Shown piece after piece: positions 42,495-51,101 of a DNA stretch of 64,000 bases. This DNA is from Streptomyces sp. NBC_01471. Lineage in GTDB: Bacteria; Actinomycetota; Actinomycetes; Streptomycetales; Streptomycetaceae. The DNA lies in NCBI RefSeq assembly GCF_041438865.1, contig NZ_CP109450.1, positions 1,364,001 to 1,428,000 of the forward strand, in the 5' to 3' direction. Both the position numbers and the translations under genes were made by a program. Numbering within the stretch: position 1 is the first letter of the stretch; each line of letters begins with the position of its first letter. The notes beneath the pieces were generated by a model. The model was given only the letters and a program-made list of their open reading frames with translations, did no database searches and was not told the origin of the DNA.

Positions 42495-43769
42495 ATGCCG
42501 TACGACCGCTGGCACAAGTCGCGCCCAAAAGGGGGGGAGTCGACCTGCAAGGAACACGGCAAAGTCCCGACGCGGGATCACGGGACGGGGAAGCGGTGGC
42601 AGGCCCGATGGCGCAACCGGGAAGATGTCCAGCAGACGGAACTGTTCCGCACCGAGGTCGAAGCCCGCAAGCACGAGACCAAGATGCGGTCCGGAGTGGA
42701 CGACGGCTCGTACATCAACCCTCGTGCCGGTGAGGTCAGGGTCGGTGAACTCGCCCTTACGTGGCTCAAGGGGCACGAACACAAGAATCCACGGACTTAC
42801 CGACGCCACAAGGAGCGGATTCTCCTGCACGTCGTTCCTACCGCAGTTGGGAAGATGCGCGTAAAGGACGTGAACGCCTCATCTTTGCTGGACTGGCTGC
42901 ACGACCGTCGCAGGCTGCTCGAAAGTTCCACGCTGCGCCTGGTCTTCGACAATCTTCGGGCTGTCTTTGACCTGGCCGTGGACGACAGCCTGATACACAA
43001 AAATCCGTGCCTCGCCAAATCGGTGCAGGACGCCAAGCCGAAGCGGGGAGGTGGCGGCCGGGCCGAGCTGACCCTGACATGGGAGGACACCGAGAAGATC
43101 CGTGCCGAACTTCCCGGCCGCTACAAAGCTCTCGTCGACTGTGGTCGCGGCCTGGGCCTTCGGCAAGGAGAGATATTCGGCCTGTCACCAGAAGACATCG
43201 ACTGGGCACATCCGGACGGCGCCATGGTGCACGTGCAACGGCAAGTAGTCCACGACGGCTCGTTCCTCGTATACGCCCTCCCCAAGGGCGGAGACGACGA
43301 GGACCCGAAGGACCGGTGGGTCGAGCTGACCGACGACGTGGCCATCCCCCTGCGCGAGCACATGGAGAAGTACCCGCCGGTCGAGGTGACCCGACCGTGG
43401 GGCAGCAAAGGCGGCGACCCGACCACGGTGCGGCTGATTTTCTACACCCGGGAGAAGACCGCCATTCAGTCGAATTGGTTCAACTCCTACCGCTGGAAGC
43501 CCGCCCTGGCGTCGGCCGGCCTCATCAAGCCCCTTGAGCCCGACGCGAAGGGACGACGCTGGGAGAAGTCCCGCGACGTGATGATGCACGCGCTCCGGCA
43601 CCTGTACGCGTCGATGATGATCAACGGCGGGGTAGACGTGTACACGCTCGCGGACCGCCTCGGCCACGCCGATCCCGCGTTTACCCTGCGTAAATACGTG
43701 CACCGGGTCGTGGGAGCCGGTTCCAAGGTCCGCATCGCGGTCCGGAGCGCCTACGCCAGGGCCGCGTGA
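42495..43769 (+). CDS. int: Tyrosine recombinase integrase (element B)
   Basis: A 424-residue phage-type integrase with Arg223 (LGLRQGEIFG), Lys264 (ALPKGG), His365/Arg368 (HALRHLYAS), His391 (RLGHAD) and nucleophile Tyr401 (LRKYVHR). The N-terminal arm-binding part (GTGKRWQARWRNREDVQQTE) and core-binding domain (VGELALTWLKGHEHKNPRTY) are typical of actinobacterial elements. ATG 42495 is preceded by AGGAG; an in-frame ATG 42399 lacks one. The attachment site should lie close by, but no tRNA or truncated gene is visible downstream. Confidence 0.92.
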   Translation: MPYDRWHKSRPKGGESTCKEHGKVPTRDHGTGKRWQARWRNREDVQQTELFRTEVEARKHETKMRSGVDDGSYINPRAGEVRVGELALTWLKGHEHKNPRTYRRHKERILLHVVPTAVGKMRVKDVNASSLLDWLHDRRRLLESSTLRLVFDNLRAVFDLAVDDSLIHKNPCLAKSVQDAKPKRGGGGRAELTLTWEDTEKIRAELPGRYKALVDCGRGLGLRQGEIFGLSPEDIDWAHPDGAMVHVQRQVVHDGSFLVYALPKGGDDEDPKDRWVELTDDVAIPLREHMEKYPPVEVTRPWGSKGGDPTTVRLIFYTREKTAIQSNWFNSYRWKPALASAGLIKPLEPDAKGRRWEKSRDVMMHALRHLYASMMINGGVDVYTLADRLGHADPAFTLRKYVHRVVGAGSKVRIAVRSAYARAA

Positions 43770-43892
43770 CTCCTGCTCCGTGCGGCTTGTGCAACAACCG
43801 TGCAAGGTGATCTTCAAGAGGGGTCATTTGTGCAGGTCAGAAGCTTTGTCTATGAGTTCCGCGACATCTGAGCGAAGGTTCGTGGCAAACGC

Positions 43893-43931
43893 TTCGTCGC
43901 CGGCCCCCAGGAGCGTAGGGCCGGCGACGAA
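43893..43931. terminator. Hairpin terminator between int and the SH3-like gene
   Basis: A 14-bp perfect stem (TTCGTCGCCGGCCC at 43893-43906 against 43918-43931) with an 11-nt loop, lying between two convergent genes. Confidence 0.75.
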
Positions 43932-44015
43932 TGCAACAGGATGCGGATCAAGCCCCTTGCGCCATATCGCTGCACAGCAGGAATATCACCGCGCGAGGGG
44001 ACTTTCTTCCTGCGT

Positions 44016-44390
44016 TCAGCAGAAGCGCGGAATGCTGCCCACGTTCGCGACGTACCGCGCCGATACGAAGTTGCCCTTGGGCGTCTTGTACCAGAGGTTG
44101 TTACCGAGCACGTTCTCGCCGCGCACCTTGCACACGATCGGGATGATCGAGTTGTACGAGTAGGAGCCGACGACGCGGTAGCGCTGGCTCGGGCCGCTCC
44201 GGACCAGCACACCCGTCCTGGCAGTCACACGCCCCTTGTAGTAGGACGTGGCCGTGGTCGTCGCCTGGCCCTTGTAGGTCGTGCCAATGCTGCTGTCGCC
44301 GGCCAGGGCCGGACCTGCGGCCACGCCGACGGCCATGGCACCGGCGGTCAGTGCCATGACGAGCTTGCTGGTCTTGGGCTTGGGGAACAC
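44016..44390 (-). CDS. Small secreted SH3-like protein
   Basis: A 124-residue exported protein. The signal peptide is SKLVMALTAGAMAVGVAAGP with ALA-GDS cleavage. The mature domain has the layout of a bacterial SH3 domain (VTARTGVLVRSGPSQRYRVV, GNNLWYKTPKGNFVSARYVA) and two Cys (IVCKV, C-terminal RFC) that probably form a disulfide. These domains often bind cell-wall peptides. GTG 44390 follows GGAGGC; upstream frame extensions have no coding character. Convergent with the integrase across a terminator. Confidence 0.8.
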   Translation of the reverse strand: MFPKPKTSKLVMALTAGAMAVGVAAGPALAGDSSIGTTYKGQATTTATSYYKGRVTARTGVLVRSGPSQRYRVVGSYSYNSIIPIVCKVRGENVLGNNLWYKTPKGNFVSARYVANVGSIPRFC

Positions 44391-44654
44391 GCGCTGCCTC
44401 CACGAGATCACAGACCGATGGGTAGATGCCGTGAGGCGAGGTCCCCCTGTGCGCCGACACGAACGGCTCACTGTTCACACAATTCGCCGTCGAACGGCCC
44501 ATGGAGGAAACCAATCGCCTCAGCAGGAGGAACCTACTGCGCGCACCACGGCAATCACCCCCGTGCACAATTCGACACACAGCGCGCTCTCCTGAATGGG
44601 GGTAAGTCTGATCCGTTCGGGGTCATTCCACTGTCTTATGGGGACCTGCTCGGC

Positions 44655-46790
44655 TCATCCACGGGCAGGCTTCGGCAATTCCGAACCGCCGGGACGGCCC
44701 GTACCCCGCTCCCTCAACGAATCAGCGCCGCCCCTCTCCTCGTCCCCCCTCCCCACATCCGCATTCGGCGTCCACTCCACCAGCAGCCACCCCCAGGCGG
44801 GCAGTTCGAGCCCCGCGGTGAGCATGCGGTCGGCCGAGACGAGCGGCGCGGGCGCAGGGTCCGAGAGGGGCGCGAGCAAGGTGGCGGCCGCCTTCCCCGA
44901 TCCCCCGGGCAGGGAGATCCGCGGGCGGGCCGGGTCGGCGCTGCCATTGGCGATGGCGAGGCGCGGCCCCTGCGGCGTGCGGGCCAGTCTCGGGATCAGA
45001 TGGGGGCCGCCGCTGACCAGTGGCAGCCTCGGCGCCGCGGCGCCTTCCAGACGGCGCACCATGCGGTGCAGCAGGGAACGCCCGGCGTCGTCGTGCGGCA
45101 GCAGGTGTGGAGCAGTGGCGGCGAGTACGCCGACGCGTCCGCCCAGGTCGTTGGTGTGGAGGCAGCGTCCGGCGCCCCAGCTCCGGCCGTCCGGGGTTCG
45201 GACGGTGGTCCACACCTCGGTGCCGACCGCGGGACGCAGCCGTGCGAGAGCCGGCTGGACGTTGACGCTGAGGTGGACGTCCTCGACGTCGCAGAGCCCC
45301 GCCGGGCTCAGGTGCTCGTACGCGTACGAGCTCAGGTGTTCGTACGCGTACGGACCAGGGGCAGCCGGCTCCTCACGGCCGACTGTCTCGTCGGCCGTGA
45401 CCCCGAGCAGGTCGCTGAAGCCGCGTTCGCTCAGCACGTGCGCGGCGGTTCCGTCGAGGAGCAGCCCGCCGGCGAGCAGATGCCGCACCTCGGCGTCGTC
45501 GAACGCCCACGCCTGCCGGCCGAACAGCACCCGCACCGGAGAATCCTGGGCCGTCACCGGCACGCCGTAGCGCAGGAGGAAGTCGGCCGCGGAGTTTGTG
45601 TCGGGCTCCAGGTCGTCCAGGTGGCCGGAGTGGCGGGTACGTGTCAGGGCGGACGCCTGCGGACGGACGGGCAGTTGGACGCCGCAGGTGCCGAGCTCTC
45701 CGGCCGCGCGTTCGGCCACGAGATCGAGAGCGGGGCGGGAGCGGCGCAGCAGGCCCGCGATGCGCGGGTGGCGGCGGGCATGTCCGGAGTGCATGGGGTG
45801 GAGGTTGAGGAAGAGTGCGTCCGCGCCCGAGAGCTGCGCGGTGACCATCTCCGACCAGGTCTGTGTGTCGGACTTCGACCAGGAGGTGTGCGGCCAGTTC
45901 TCGATCTCCGGTTCGCTGCGGACGAAGGGGGGCCGCAACGCGCGCTGCAGCTCCAGGAGCCACACGGAGGAGCTGAGGGCCCGGCCTGGCGCATCGCTGT
46001 AGGGGGCGAAGTGGGGTCGGTGAACAGCCTCGCCGTCGATGGCGAGTGCGTCGAACAGCGCCGTCCAGTCCCGTCCTTCCACGCTGTGCGCGTCAGGCCC
46101 GGAGCTCATCAGCCCCAGCCGGGAGCGGCCGCCGGAGTGCTTCTCGACGGCCTGCGCGACCATCGCCGCGACCTCCAGCTGCGCGGTGCGCCACACCTGC
46201 TGGAGCTGGGCCCGCCAGGGGTGCGCGGGACCGGGGGCGGTGACGGCGGCGACCACCTGTTCCCGGGTCACCGGCCCGCCGGCCGGCGAGGCCAGACGCT
46301 CCAGCATCAACGGCTCGAAGCCGCCGCCCCAGGGCAGGGGCGCGTGGTTGTGGTAGCGGAAGTCGTCCTCCAGCCACAGGGTGCGCAGGCCCAGACCTGC
46401 GAACCGGGCGAAGTGCGCGGTGATCCAGGCCCGCCACAGCGGGCAGGCGAACGAGGCCTGCCCGGCCGCGACGGTCCCGTCGGGGCCGACCATGGGCGCG
46501 AAGCCGTGGCGGTCGCGCCGGCCACGGTCGGCATGACCCGTCGTCACCCACGGATTGAGGCTGACGCCGAGGCCGGCGTCCATGAGCACCGCCGCCGTGG
46601 CGGCCGCGGTGTCCTACAGACGGTCCTCCTCGGGCCCGGACGGGTGACCGTCGTGGAATTCCTCGGCGGCGATCAGCAGGACGACCTCTTCGACGCCGGA
46701 CTCCCCGCAGAAGGCCGCGAGTTCGGCGGCCTGCCGGCCGGCGGCTGCACCGGGCCGGATCTGGAAGCGCAGGTGGTAGCGGGCGGGCAT
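44655..46790 (-). pseudogene. Putative TIM-barrel glycoside-hydrolase-like gene with in-frame amber stop
   Basis: AGGAGG lies 7 nt before ATG 46790, and the first 58 codons (PARYHLRFQIRPGAAAG to GHPSGPEEDRL) end at TAG 46614-46616. The same frame then continues without interruption for 652 codons: DTAAATAAVLMDAGLGVSLN, NPWVTTGHADRGRR, LWLEDDFRYHNHAPLPWGGG and a long beta-rich C-terminus. The LEDDFRYHNH piece resembles the active-site strand of GH-A-like barrels, but I cannot name a family. It has no signal peptide. Either a single nonsense mutation has killed the gene, or translation restarts downstream at ATG 46589. It lies downstream of the secreted lectin-type protein on the same strand. 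Confidence 0.65.
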
Positions 46791-46915
46791 GTCGGGGCCT
46801 CCTGGGGCATGGTGCCGTAGTACCCCGGTGTCACGAGGCCCCGGCAAGCGGGAAACGGGCCGGGCGCGCCGCGGTCCCGCACCCGCTGTCGCGGGCGCGG
46901 GAAACGGCCCGGGGG

Positions 46916-48787
46916 TCAGTCGCCCTTGCGGTGGGCCGGGGACACGGTGGCAGACGTCCGGTGGGCGGATGCCGAGGTCCGTGCGGCGGGCTTGAGGGTC
47001 AGCGTCTGCTCGGCCGCCGTCCGTGCTCCGCCGACAGTGCTGCCGGTGGTGTCCGTCCAGGCGCGGGTGGGGGTGGTCTCGGCATGCCGGCCCTTCTCGC
47101 CCGACATCCCGATGACGAGGCCGCTGTACCGGTTGACCAGCCGGAACGTACCGGTATTCCGTCCCCCGACGGTCGAGCCGGGAATGACGAACCACTGCTG
47201 GCCGACCGTGGGGCCGCCCGCGGGCGCCCTGGTCACGCCGGGCGTACTGCCCCAGGCGCGTCCGGCGTCGCTGGTGGAGTCGACCCCGAGCAGCTGCCGG
47301 GTGGCAGCGTTGGCGATCTCGTACGAGCCGTCGCCCCGGGGTGTGAACACCCAGCGGCTGCGAGCGGAGTGGTCACCGGCGGGCAGCGAAGCGGCCGCCT
47401 TGCCGTTGCCCGCCTGGGCAAGAACGCGACCGCCGCCGCTGGTGATGGTGTACGCCGTGCCGGAGGCGACGGGCGCGGCGGGCTTACCGGTCCCGATGGT
47501 GGTGTCGTAGTACTCGCCGTCCACGCCGCCGGAGCACGAGTACGAGCAGTAGCTGCGGAACGTCCTGCCGACCACGGTGGAGCCGGTCTTGTTCACCGAG
47601 TCCAGCATCCAGCGGTACCAGGAGCCCGTCCGGTAGTCGCCGGAGTCGCCGGCCAGGCGCCACTTCTGGGTGGCCAGGTCGTCGGTCACGTAGAACCGCT
47701 GTGGCTCCGTGCTGTCCTGGTGGATGGACTCGGGCTCGCCGACGTACAGCCCCAGATAGGCGTCGTAGGCGACGTTCATGGTCAACAGGTCCGACTTGGA
47801 GGGCAGTTCACCTGCCGCCTGCTGTTCCGCGACGCTTCCGGAGTTGGCCGGGTCGTAGTCGTGGGCGACGGGGGTGTAGCCCGTGGGGTGAGCGGCGTCG
47901 ACCGGCTCCATGTTGCTCTCCAGGCCGCCGATCCCGGGCTGGGACCACGAGCCGTCGTACCACTTCTGCCAGGAGCCGGGCGCCATCTTGGCGGACATCG
48001 GGGCGCGGGCGACGTGCGCGAGACTGCCGTCCGTCCAGCCGCCGGGGGATCCGGCCTTCGGGATCACACGGGAGTTGTAGTAGACGTAGAAGTAGCCGGA
48101 CGCGGTGTCGACGAACAGCCTCGGGTCTCCGTTGCCGTAGTCGTACGTCTCGTGCGGGAACGCCTTGTCATCGCCGCGCTTGGTGCTGTACGGCGAGGTG
48201 AGCACGTGGTTCTTGATGTCCCAGGTCTTGCCCTGGTTCTTGGAGACGGCGTAGTCGATCGCGTCGTAGTGCAGGCCGTCACCGTGCGGCTGCGGCGTGA
48301 ACTCGTTGTGGACCAGGCCGTACCAGTCACCCGTGTCCGGGTCCACCCACACGCCCATGAGGTCGCAGAAGTTCTTCTGTGAGTAACTCGACGTGGCAGG
48401 GGCGTAGGTGGCCTCGCGACCGGTGGGGCTGTTGTTGCACCGCCAGGTGGTGTCGCCGTTGCGGTCCTTGGCGTTGGCAGGGTTCACAGCGTCGTTCAGC
48501 GCGGAGTCGGGGGTCGCGGAGTCGAAGTCCTTCCCCCGGAAGAACGTCCAGGCCCGCGAGTCGTCCTTCCCGTACAGGGAGTGGGCCTGCTGGTAGTGGA
48601 AGGACCCGTCCTTGTCGATGTAGGTGGCGGCGGGCGAGTCGTCGGGGTTCGTCCAGGCGCCCTTCTGACCGATGGTGACCGTGTACGCCGGGGAGTCGGC
48701 GGAGGCCGGTGCACCGGCCAGTGGCGCGGCGAACATGGCGGCCGCGGCGAGCGCGCACGCGAGCTTCGTTCTGGAACGGGCTGACAC
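46916..48787 (-). CDS. Secreted propeller-like protein with ricin-type lectin domain
   Basis: A 623-residue exported protein. The signal peptide is KLACALAAAAMFAAPLAGAP with ASA-DSP cleavage. The N-terminal 400 residues look like a five-bladed or sialidase-type propeller (PDTGDWYGLVHNEFTPQPHG, DYGNGDPRLFVDTASGYFYV, DLLTMNVAYDAYLGLYVGEP), suggesting a glycan-active enzyme. The C-terminal part (YTITSGGGRVLAQAGNGKAA, YEIANAATRQLLGVDS, FRLVNRYSGLVIGMSG) is a ricin B-like carbohydrate-binding module. GTG 48787 has GAGAGGGG upstream. It is divergent from the ROK regulator, with a palindromic operator between them, so sugar-controlled expression is likely. Confidence 0.78.
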   Translation of the reverse strand: MSARSRTKLACALAAAAMFAAPLAGAPASADSPAYTVTIGQKGAWTNPDDSPAATYIDKDGSFHYQQAHSLYGKDDSRAWTFFRGKDFDSATPDSALNDAVNPANAKDRNGDTTWRCNNSPTGREATYAPATSSYSQKNFCDLMGVWVDPDTGDWYGLVHNEFTPQPHGDGLHYDAIDYAVSKNQGKTWDIKNHVLTSPYSTKRGDDKAFPHETYDYGNGDPRLFVDTASGYFYVYYNSRVIPKAGSPGGWTDGSLAHVARAPMSAKMAPGSWQKWYDGSWSQPGIGGLESNMEPVDAAHPTGYTPVAHDYDPANSGSVAEQQAAGELPSKSDLLTMNVAYDAYLGLYVGEPESIHQDSTEPQRFYVTDDLATQKWRLAGDSGDYRTGSWYRWMLDSVNKTGSTVVGRTFRSYCSYSCSGGVDGEYYDTTIGTGKPAAPVASGTAYTITSGGGRVLAQAGNGKAAASLPAGDHSARSRWVFTPRGDGSYEIANAATRQLLGVDSTSDAGRAWGSTPGVTRAPAGGPTVGQQWFVIPGSTVGGRNTGTFRLVNRYSGLVIGMSGEKGRHAETTPTRAWTDTTGSTVGGARTAAEQTLTLKPAARTSASAHRTSATVSPAHRKGD

Positions 48788-48882
48788 AGATACCCCTCTC
48801 GTGGCCGGGCCTCCCAGGGGCGGCACGGCGGCCAGTGCGCACGACCGGCGGTTGCGGAAACACGCGGGATCCACAGGCGCTG

Positions 48883-48909
48883 ATTAGTTCGACTAGAATC
48901 CGAACTAAT
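48883..48909. promoter_or_regulatory. Palindromic operator for the ROK regulator
   Basis: ATTAGTTCG (48883-48891) and its exact complement CGAACTAAT (48901-48909) are separated by 9 bp. The site lies in the divergent spacer between the secreted lectin-type gene and the ROK regulator and is AT-rich in a GC-rich background. The arm spacing suits a dimeric winged-helix repressor. Confidence 0.7.
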
Positions 48910-49020
48910 TACTGGGCTGTCAAGGCACCTGACGGCCGGGATCCGTTGCCGGCCGGCACGGACGCCCGGCGGTTTGCCATCATGTGGGTCGTGCCGAGGC
49001 GAGCGGGAGACGAGGAACGA

Positions 49021-50280
49021 GTGAGAACTGACCCGCGAGCGCCCGCACCGGCGGGCACGGTGCAGTCCGGGCCCTTCGAGCCGCGGGACCGGCGGTCCGT
49101 CCGCCGCACCAACCTCGCTGTGGTGCTGGGCATTCTGCGCGACACCGGGCCCCGGTCACGGGCGCAGATCGCGAGCACCACGGGCCTGCCCAAACCGACC
49201 GTCACCAGCCTGGTGGCCGAACTCGTCTCACTCGGCCTCCTCCGTGAGGGGCCCGCGCGACGCGAGGGCGCGGTGGGCCGGCCCGGCACTCTCGTACACC
49301 TCGACGGCCGGGACATCTGCGGTGTCGGGATCGAGATCAGCACCAGCTATGTGCACGTCCTCGCCCTCGGCCTCACCGGCGAAACCGTCTACGAGCACCG
49401 GGACGTGGTGGCGGTCGCGCAGCTCGGGGCCGGTGCGGCGCTCGACCTGACGGCACGCTCGCTCCAGGACTGCTTCGACGCGCTGGAACGGGCCGGCATC
49501 CGCCCGGTCGGCGCCACCCTGGCCGTTCCCGGTGTCATTGACACCGGCGCCGGCGCCGTCGAGTACGCGCCGACACTCGGCTGGCGCGATGTCCGGGCGG
49601 CCGACGAGCTGCGCGCCCGCCTGGCAGGCGTCCCGCCGTCGCTGCTCGTCGAGAACGACGCGAAGGTCACCGCCGTCGCGGAGTACGCGCAGGCCCAGTG
49701 CGCGGACGTACGCGACATGATCTGCATCACCGGTGAACGCGGCGTCGGCGCCGGCATCATCAGCGACGGCCGGCTGCTGCGCGGCTCGACCGGCTTCGCC
49801 GGCGAGGTCGGCCACATGCCGCTCGGCTCCGACCGCCGCGCCTGTTCCTGTGGCCGCCACGGCTGCTGGGAGACCATGGTCGGGCTCGACGCCATCCTGC
49901 GCCTCGCGGCCGACGGGACCGACGAAGTCCACGACGAGGAGGTCGATCTGGAGACCCGGCTCGCCGAACTCCGCCGCAGGGCCGAGGCGGGCGACCCGCG
50001 CACCCGCGACGCCCTGAACCGCATCGCGGACGACCTCGCGCTGGGCATCGCCCTGCTGGCGGATGTGCTCAACCCCGCCGCGGTGGTCCTCGGCGGGTAC
50101 TTCACCCACATCGGTGGCCTCATCCTCGAACGCGTCCGGCGCACGGTCCGGGACCGGGTCATGGCACCGGCCGCGGGCAGCTGCGAAGTCCTGCTGTCCG
50201 GCCTGGGCTTCACGGCGGCGGCCCGCGGAGGCGCGTACCTGGCTCTGGACACGGTGTACCAGGACCCGGGCGCGGTCTGA
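49021..50280 (+). CDS. ROK-family transcriptional regulator
   Basis: A 419-residue sugar-sensing repressor. An N-terminal winged helix (RSVRRTNLAVVLGILRDTGP, IASTTGLPKPTVTSLVAELV) is fused to an actin-like ROK domain with GVGIEISTSYVHVLALGL, GERGVGAGIISDGRLLRG and the zinc motif HMPLGSDRRACSCGRHGCWE. Such proteins bind a sugar or sugar phosphate and leave DNA. GTG 49021 follows AGGAACGA; upstream frame extensions are not coding-like. The probable targets are itself and the divergent secreted protein operon. Confidence 0.9.
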   Translation: MRTDPRAPAPAGTVQSGPFEPRDRRSVRRTNLAVVLGILRDTGPRSRAQIASTTGLPKPTVTSLVAELVSLGLLREGPARREGAVGRPGTLVHLDGRDICGVGIEISTSYVHVLALGLTGETVYEHRDVVAVAQLGAGAALDLTARSLQDCFDALERAGIRPVGATLAVPGVIDTGAGAVEYAPTLGWRDVRAADELRARLAGVPPSLLVENDAKVTAVAEYAQAQCADVRDMICITGERGVGAGIISDGRLLRGSTGFAGEVGHMPLGSDRRACSCGRHGCWETMVGLDAILRLAADGTDEVHDEEVDLETRLAELRRRAEAGDPRTRDALNRIADDLALGIALLADVLNPAAVVLGGYFTHIGGLILERVRRTVRDRVMAPAAGSCEVLLSGLGFTAAARGGAYLALDTVYQDPGAV

Positions 50281-50345
50281 CGGCGGCCGCCGCATGGCCG
50301 TGCGGCGGCGGATCCGGACAGAGCTACGTCAGTGACGCGGTGACT

Positions 50346-50412
50346 CGGCGAAACGGCGAATCGGCGAATCGGCGAATCGGCGAATCAGTGACTCAGTGAC
50401 TCAGTGACTCAG
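50346..50412. repeat. Two adjoining 8-bp tandem repeat tracts
   Basis: CGGCGAAA plus four CGGCGAAT units (50346-50385), followed without a gap by three CAGTGACT units and CAG (50386-50412). The second tract covers the last codons and the stop of the minus-strand membrane protein, so unit gain or loss would alter its C-terminus or stop context. Confidence 0.9.
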
Positions 50413-50958
50413 GATGTTCGCCGCCACGATGAAGAGCCCGAGCAGCATGTCCACGCCGCCGGTCCGGGACGCCTTGCCCCAGCTGCGGCCCGACACGCGT
50501 GCGGCCCAGAACCCCCAGCCGAACAGCGCCACCGTATTGATCACCAGAGCGACCGCGATGGCACCTTCCTCCCCCCACCAGCCCTCGTGCGCACCGAGCA
50601 GGGCAGCCACCGTGGGCAGTACCGCGGCGGTCAGCGGCCACTCGGTGAGCACCGACCGTACGGTGCTGGTCGTGACCGGCGCTCCGTCGGCCGTCCGGTG
50701 GGCGATGGCATGGGCGTAGCCGTGCGCGGCCGCCGACGCGAGTGATGTGAGCAGCACCCAGAGCGCGTCGTATCCGGGGTCCGGGCTGCCGTTGTCGTTT
50801 CCCAGCGCGGCCGCCAGGGCGCTGGCGAGAATCGTTCCGTAGATGCCGCCGAACAGCAGCCGTTGCAGGGGTTCGGCGCGCCGGGGCGGCGGGGGAACAC
50901 TCGGGCTGGCGGGCAAGGCGCATCCTCCCGGGGCGAAAAGGCCGTTCCGTGGTGTCAT
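50401..50958 (-). CDS. Small integral membrane protein
   Basis: A 185-residue protein with about five hydrophobic helices: LLFGGIYGTILASALAAALG, ALWVLLTSLASAAAHGYAHA, PLTAAVLPTVAALLGAHEGW, AIAVALVINTVALFGWGFWA and MLLGLFIVAANILSH. The N-terminus (PASPSVPPPPRRAEP) is a proline-rich cytoplasmic leader. ATG 50958 has only a weak ribosome site. It resembles small Streptomyces membrane proteins of unknown function; transport or stress roles cannot be told apart. The divergent neighbour is the PP2C phosphatase, and tandem repeats lie at its 3' end. Confidence 0.7.
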   Translation of the reverse strand: MTPRNGLFAPGGCALPASPSVPPPPRRAEPLQRLLFGGIYGTILASALAAALGNDNGSPDPGYDALWVLLTSLASAAAHGYAHAIAHRTADGAPVTTSTVRSVLTEWPLTAAVLPTVAALLGAHEGWWGEEGAIAVALVINTVALFGWGFWAARVSGRSWGKASRTGGVDMLLGLFIVAANILSH

Positions 50959-51101
50959 TCCGTACAGACGGATACAACCGCATACCACCGTGATTCCCGC
51001 GCATCTGCGTGCGGAGCCCCCGAGGTCGGCAGCCGGCTCGCGGGGACCGCGGCGGCGCGGCCACGAGAAGCGTGCGCGGCCCCCGTGCGGTATCCAGAGA
51101 T

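Noticed and set aside
43770..43892. Search for a tRNA or gene 3' end as the attachment site of integrase B.
   Set aside because: No tRNA-like cloverleaf or recognisable protein C-terminus could be found, so no site is claimed.
43941..46820. Open frame of 959 codons on the plus strand.
   Set aside because: It is antisense to the GH-like and SH3-like genes; the product is Gly/Arg/Gln-rich without domains. The opposite strand has ribosome sites, a signal peptide and coherent motifs.
50346..50412. Short repeats considered as a CRISPR array.
   Set aside because: Units are 8 bp and directly adjacent with no spacers; there are no cas genes in the window.
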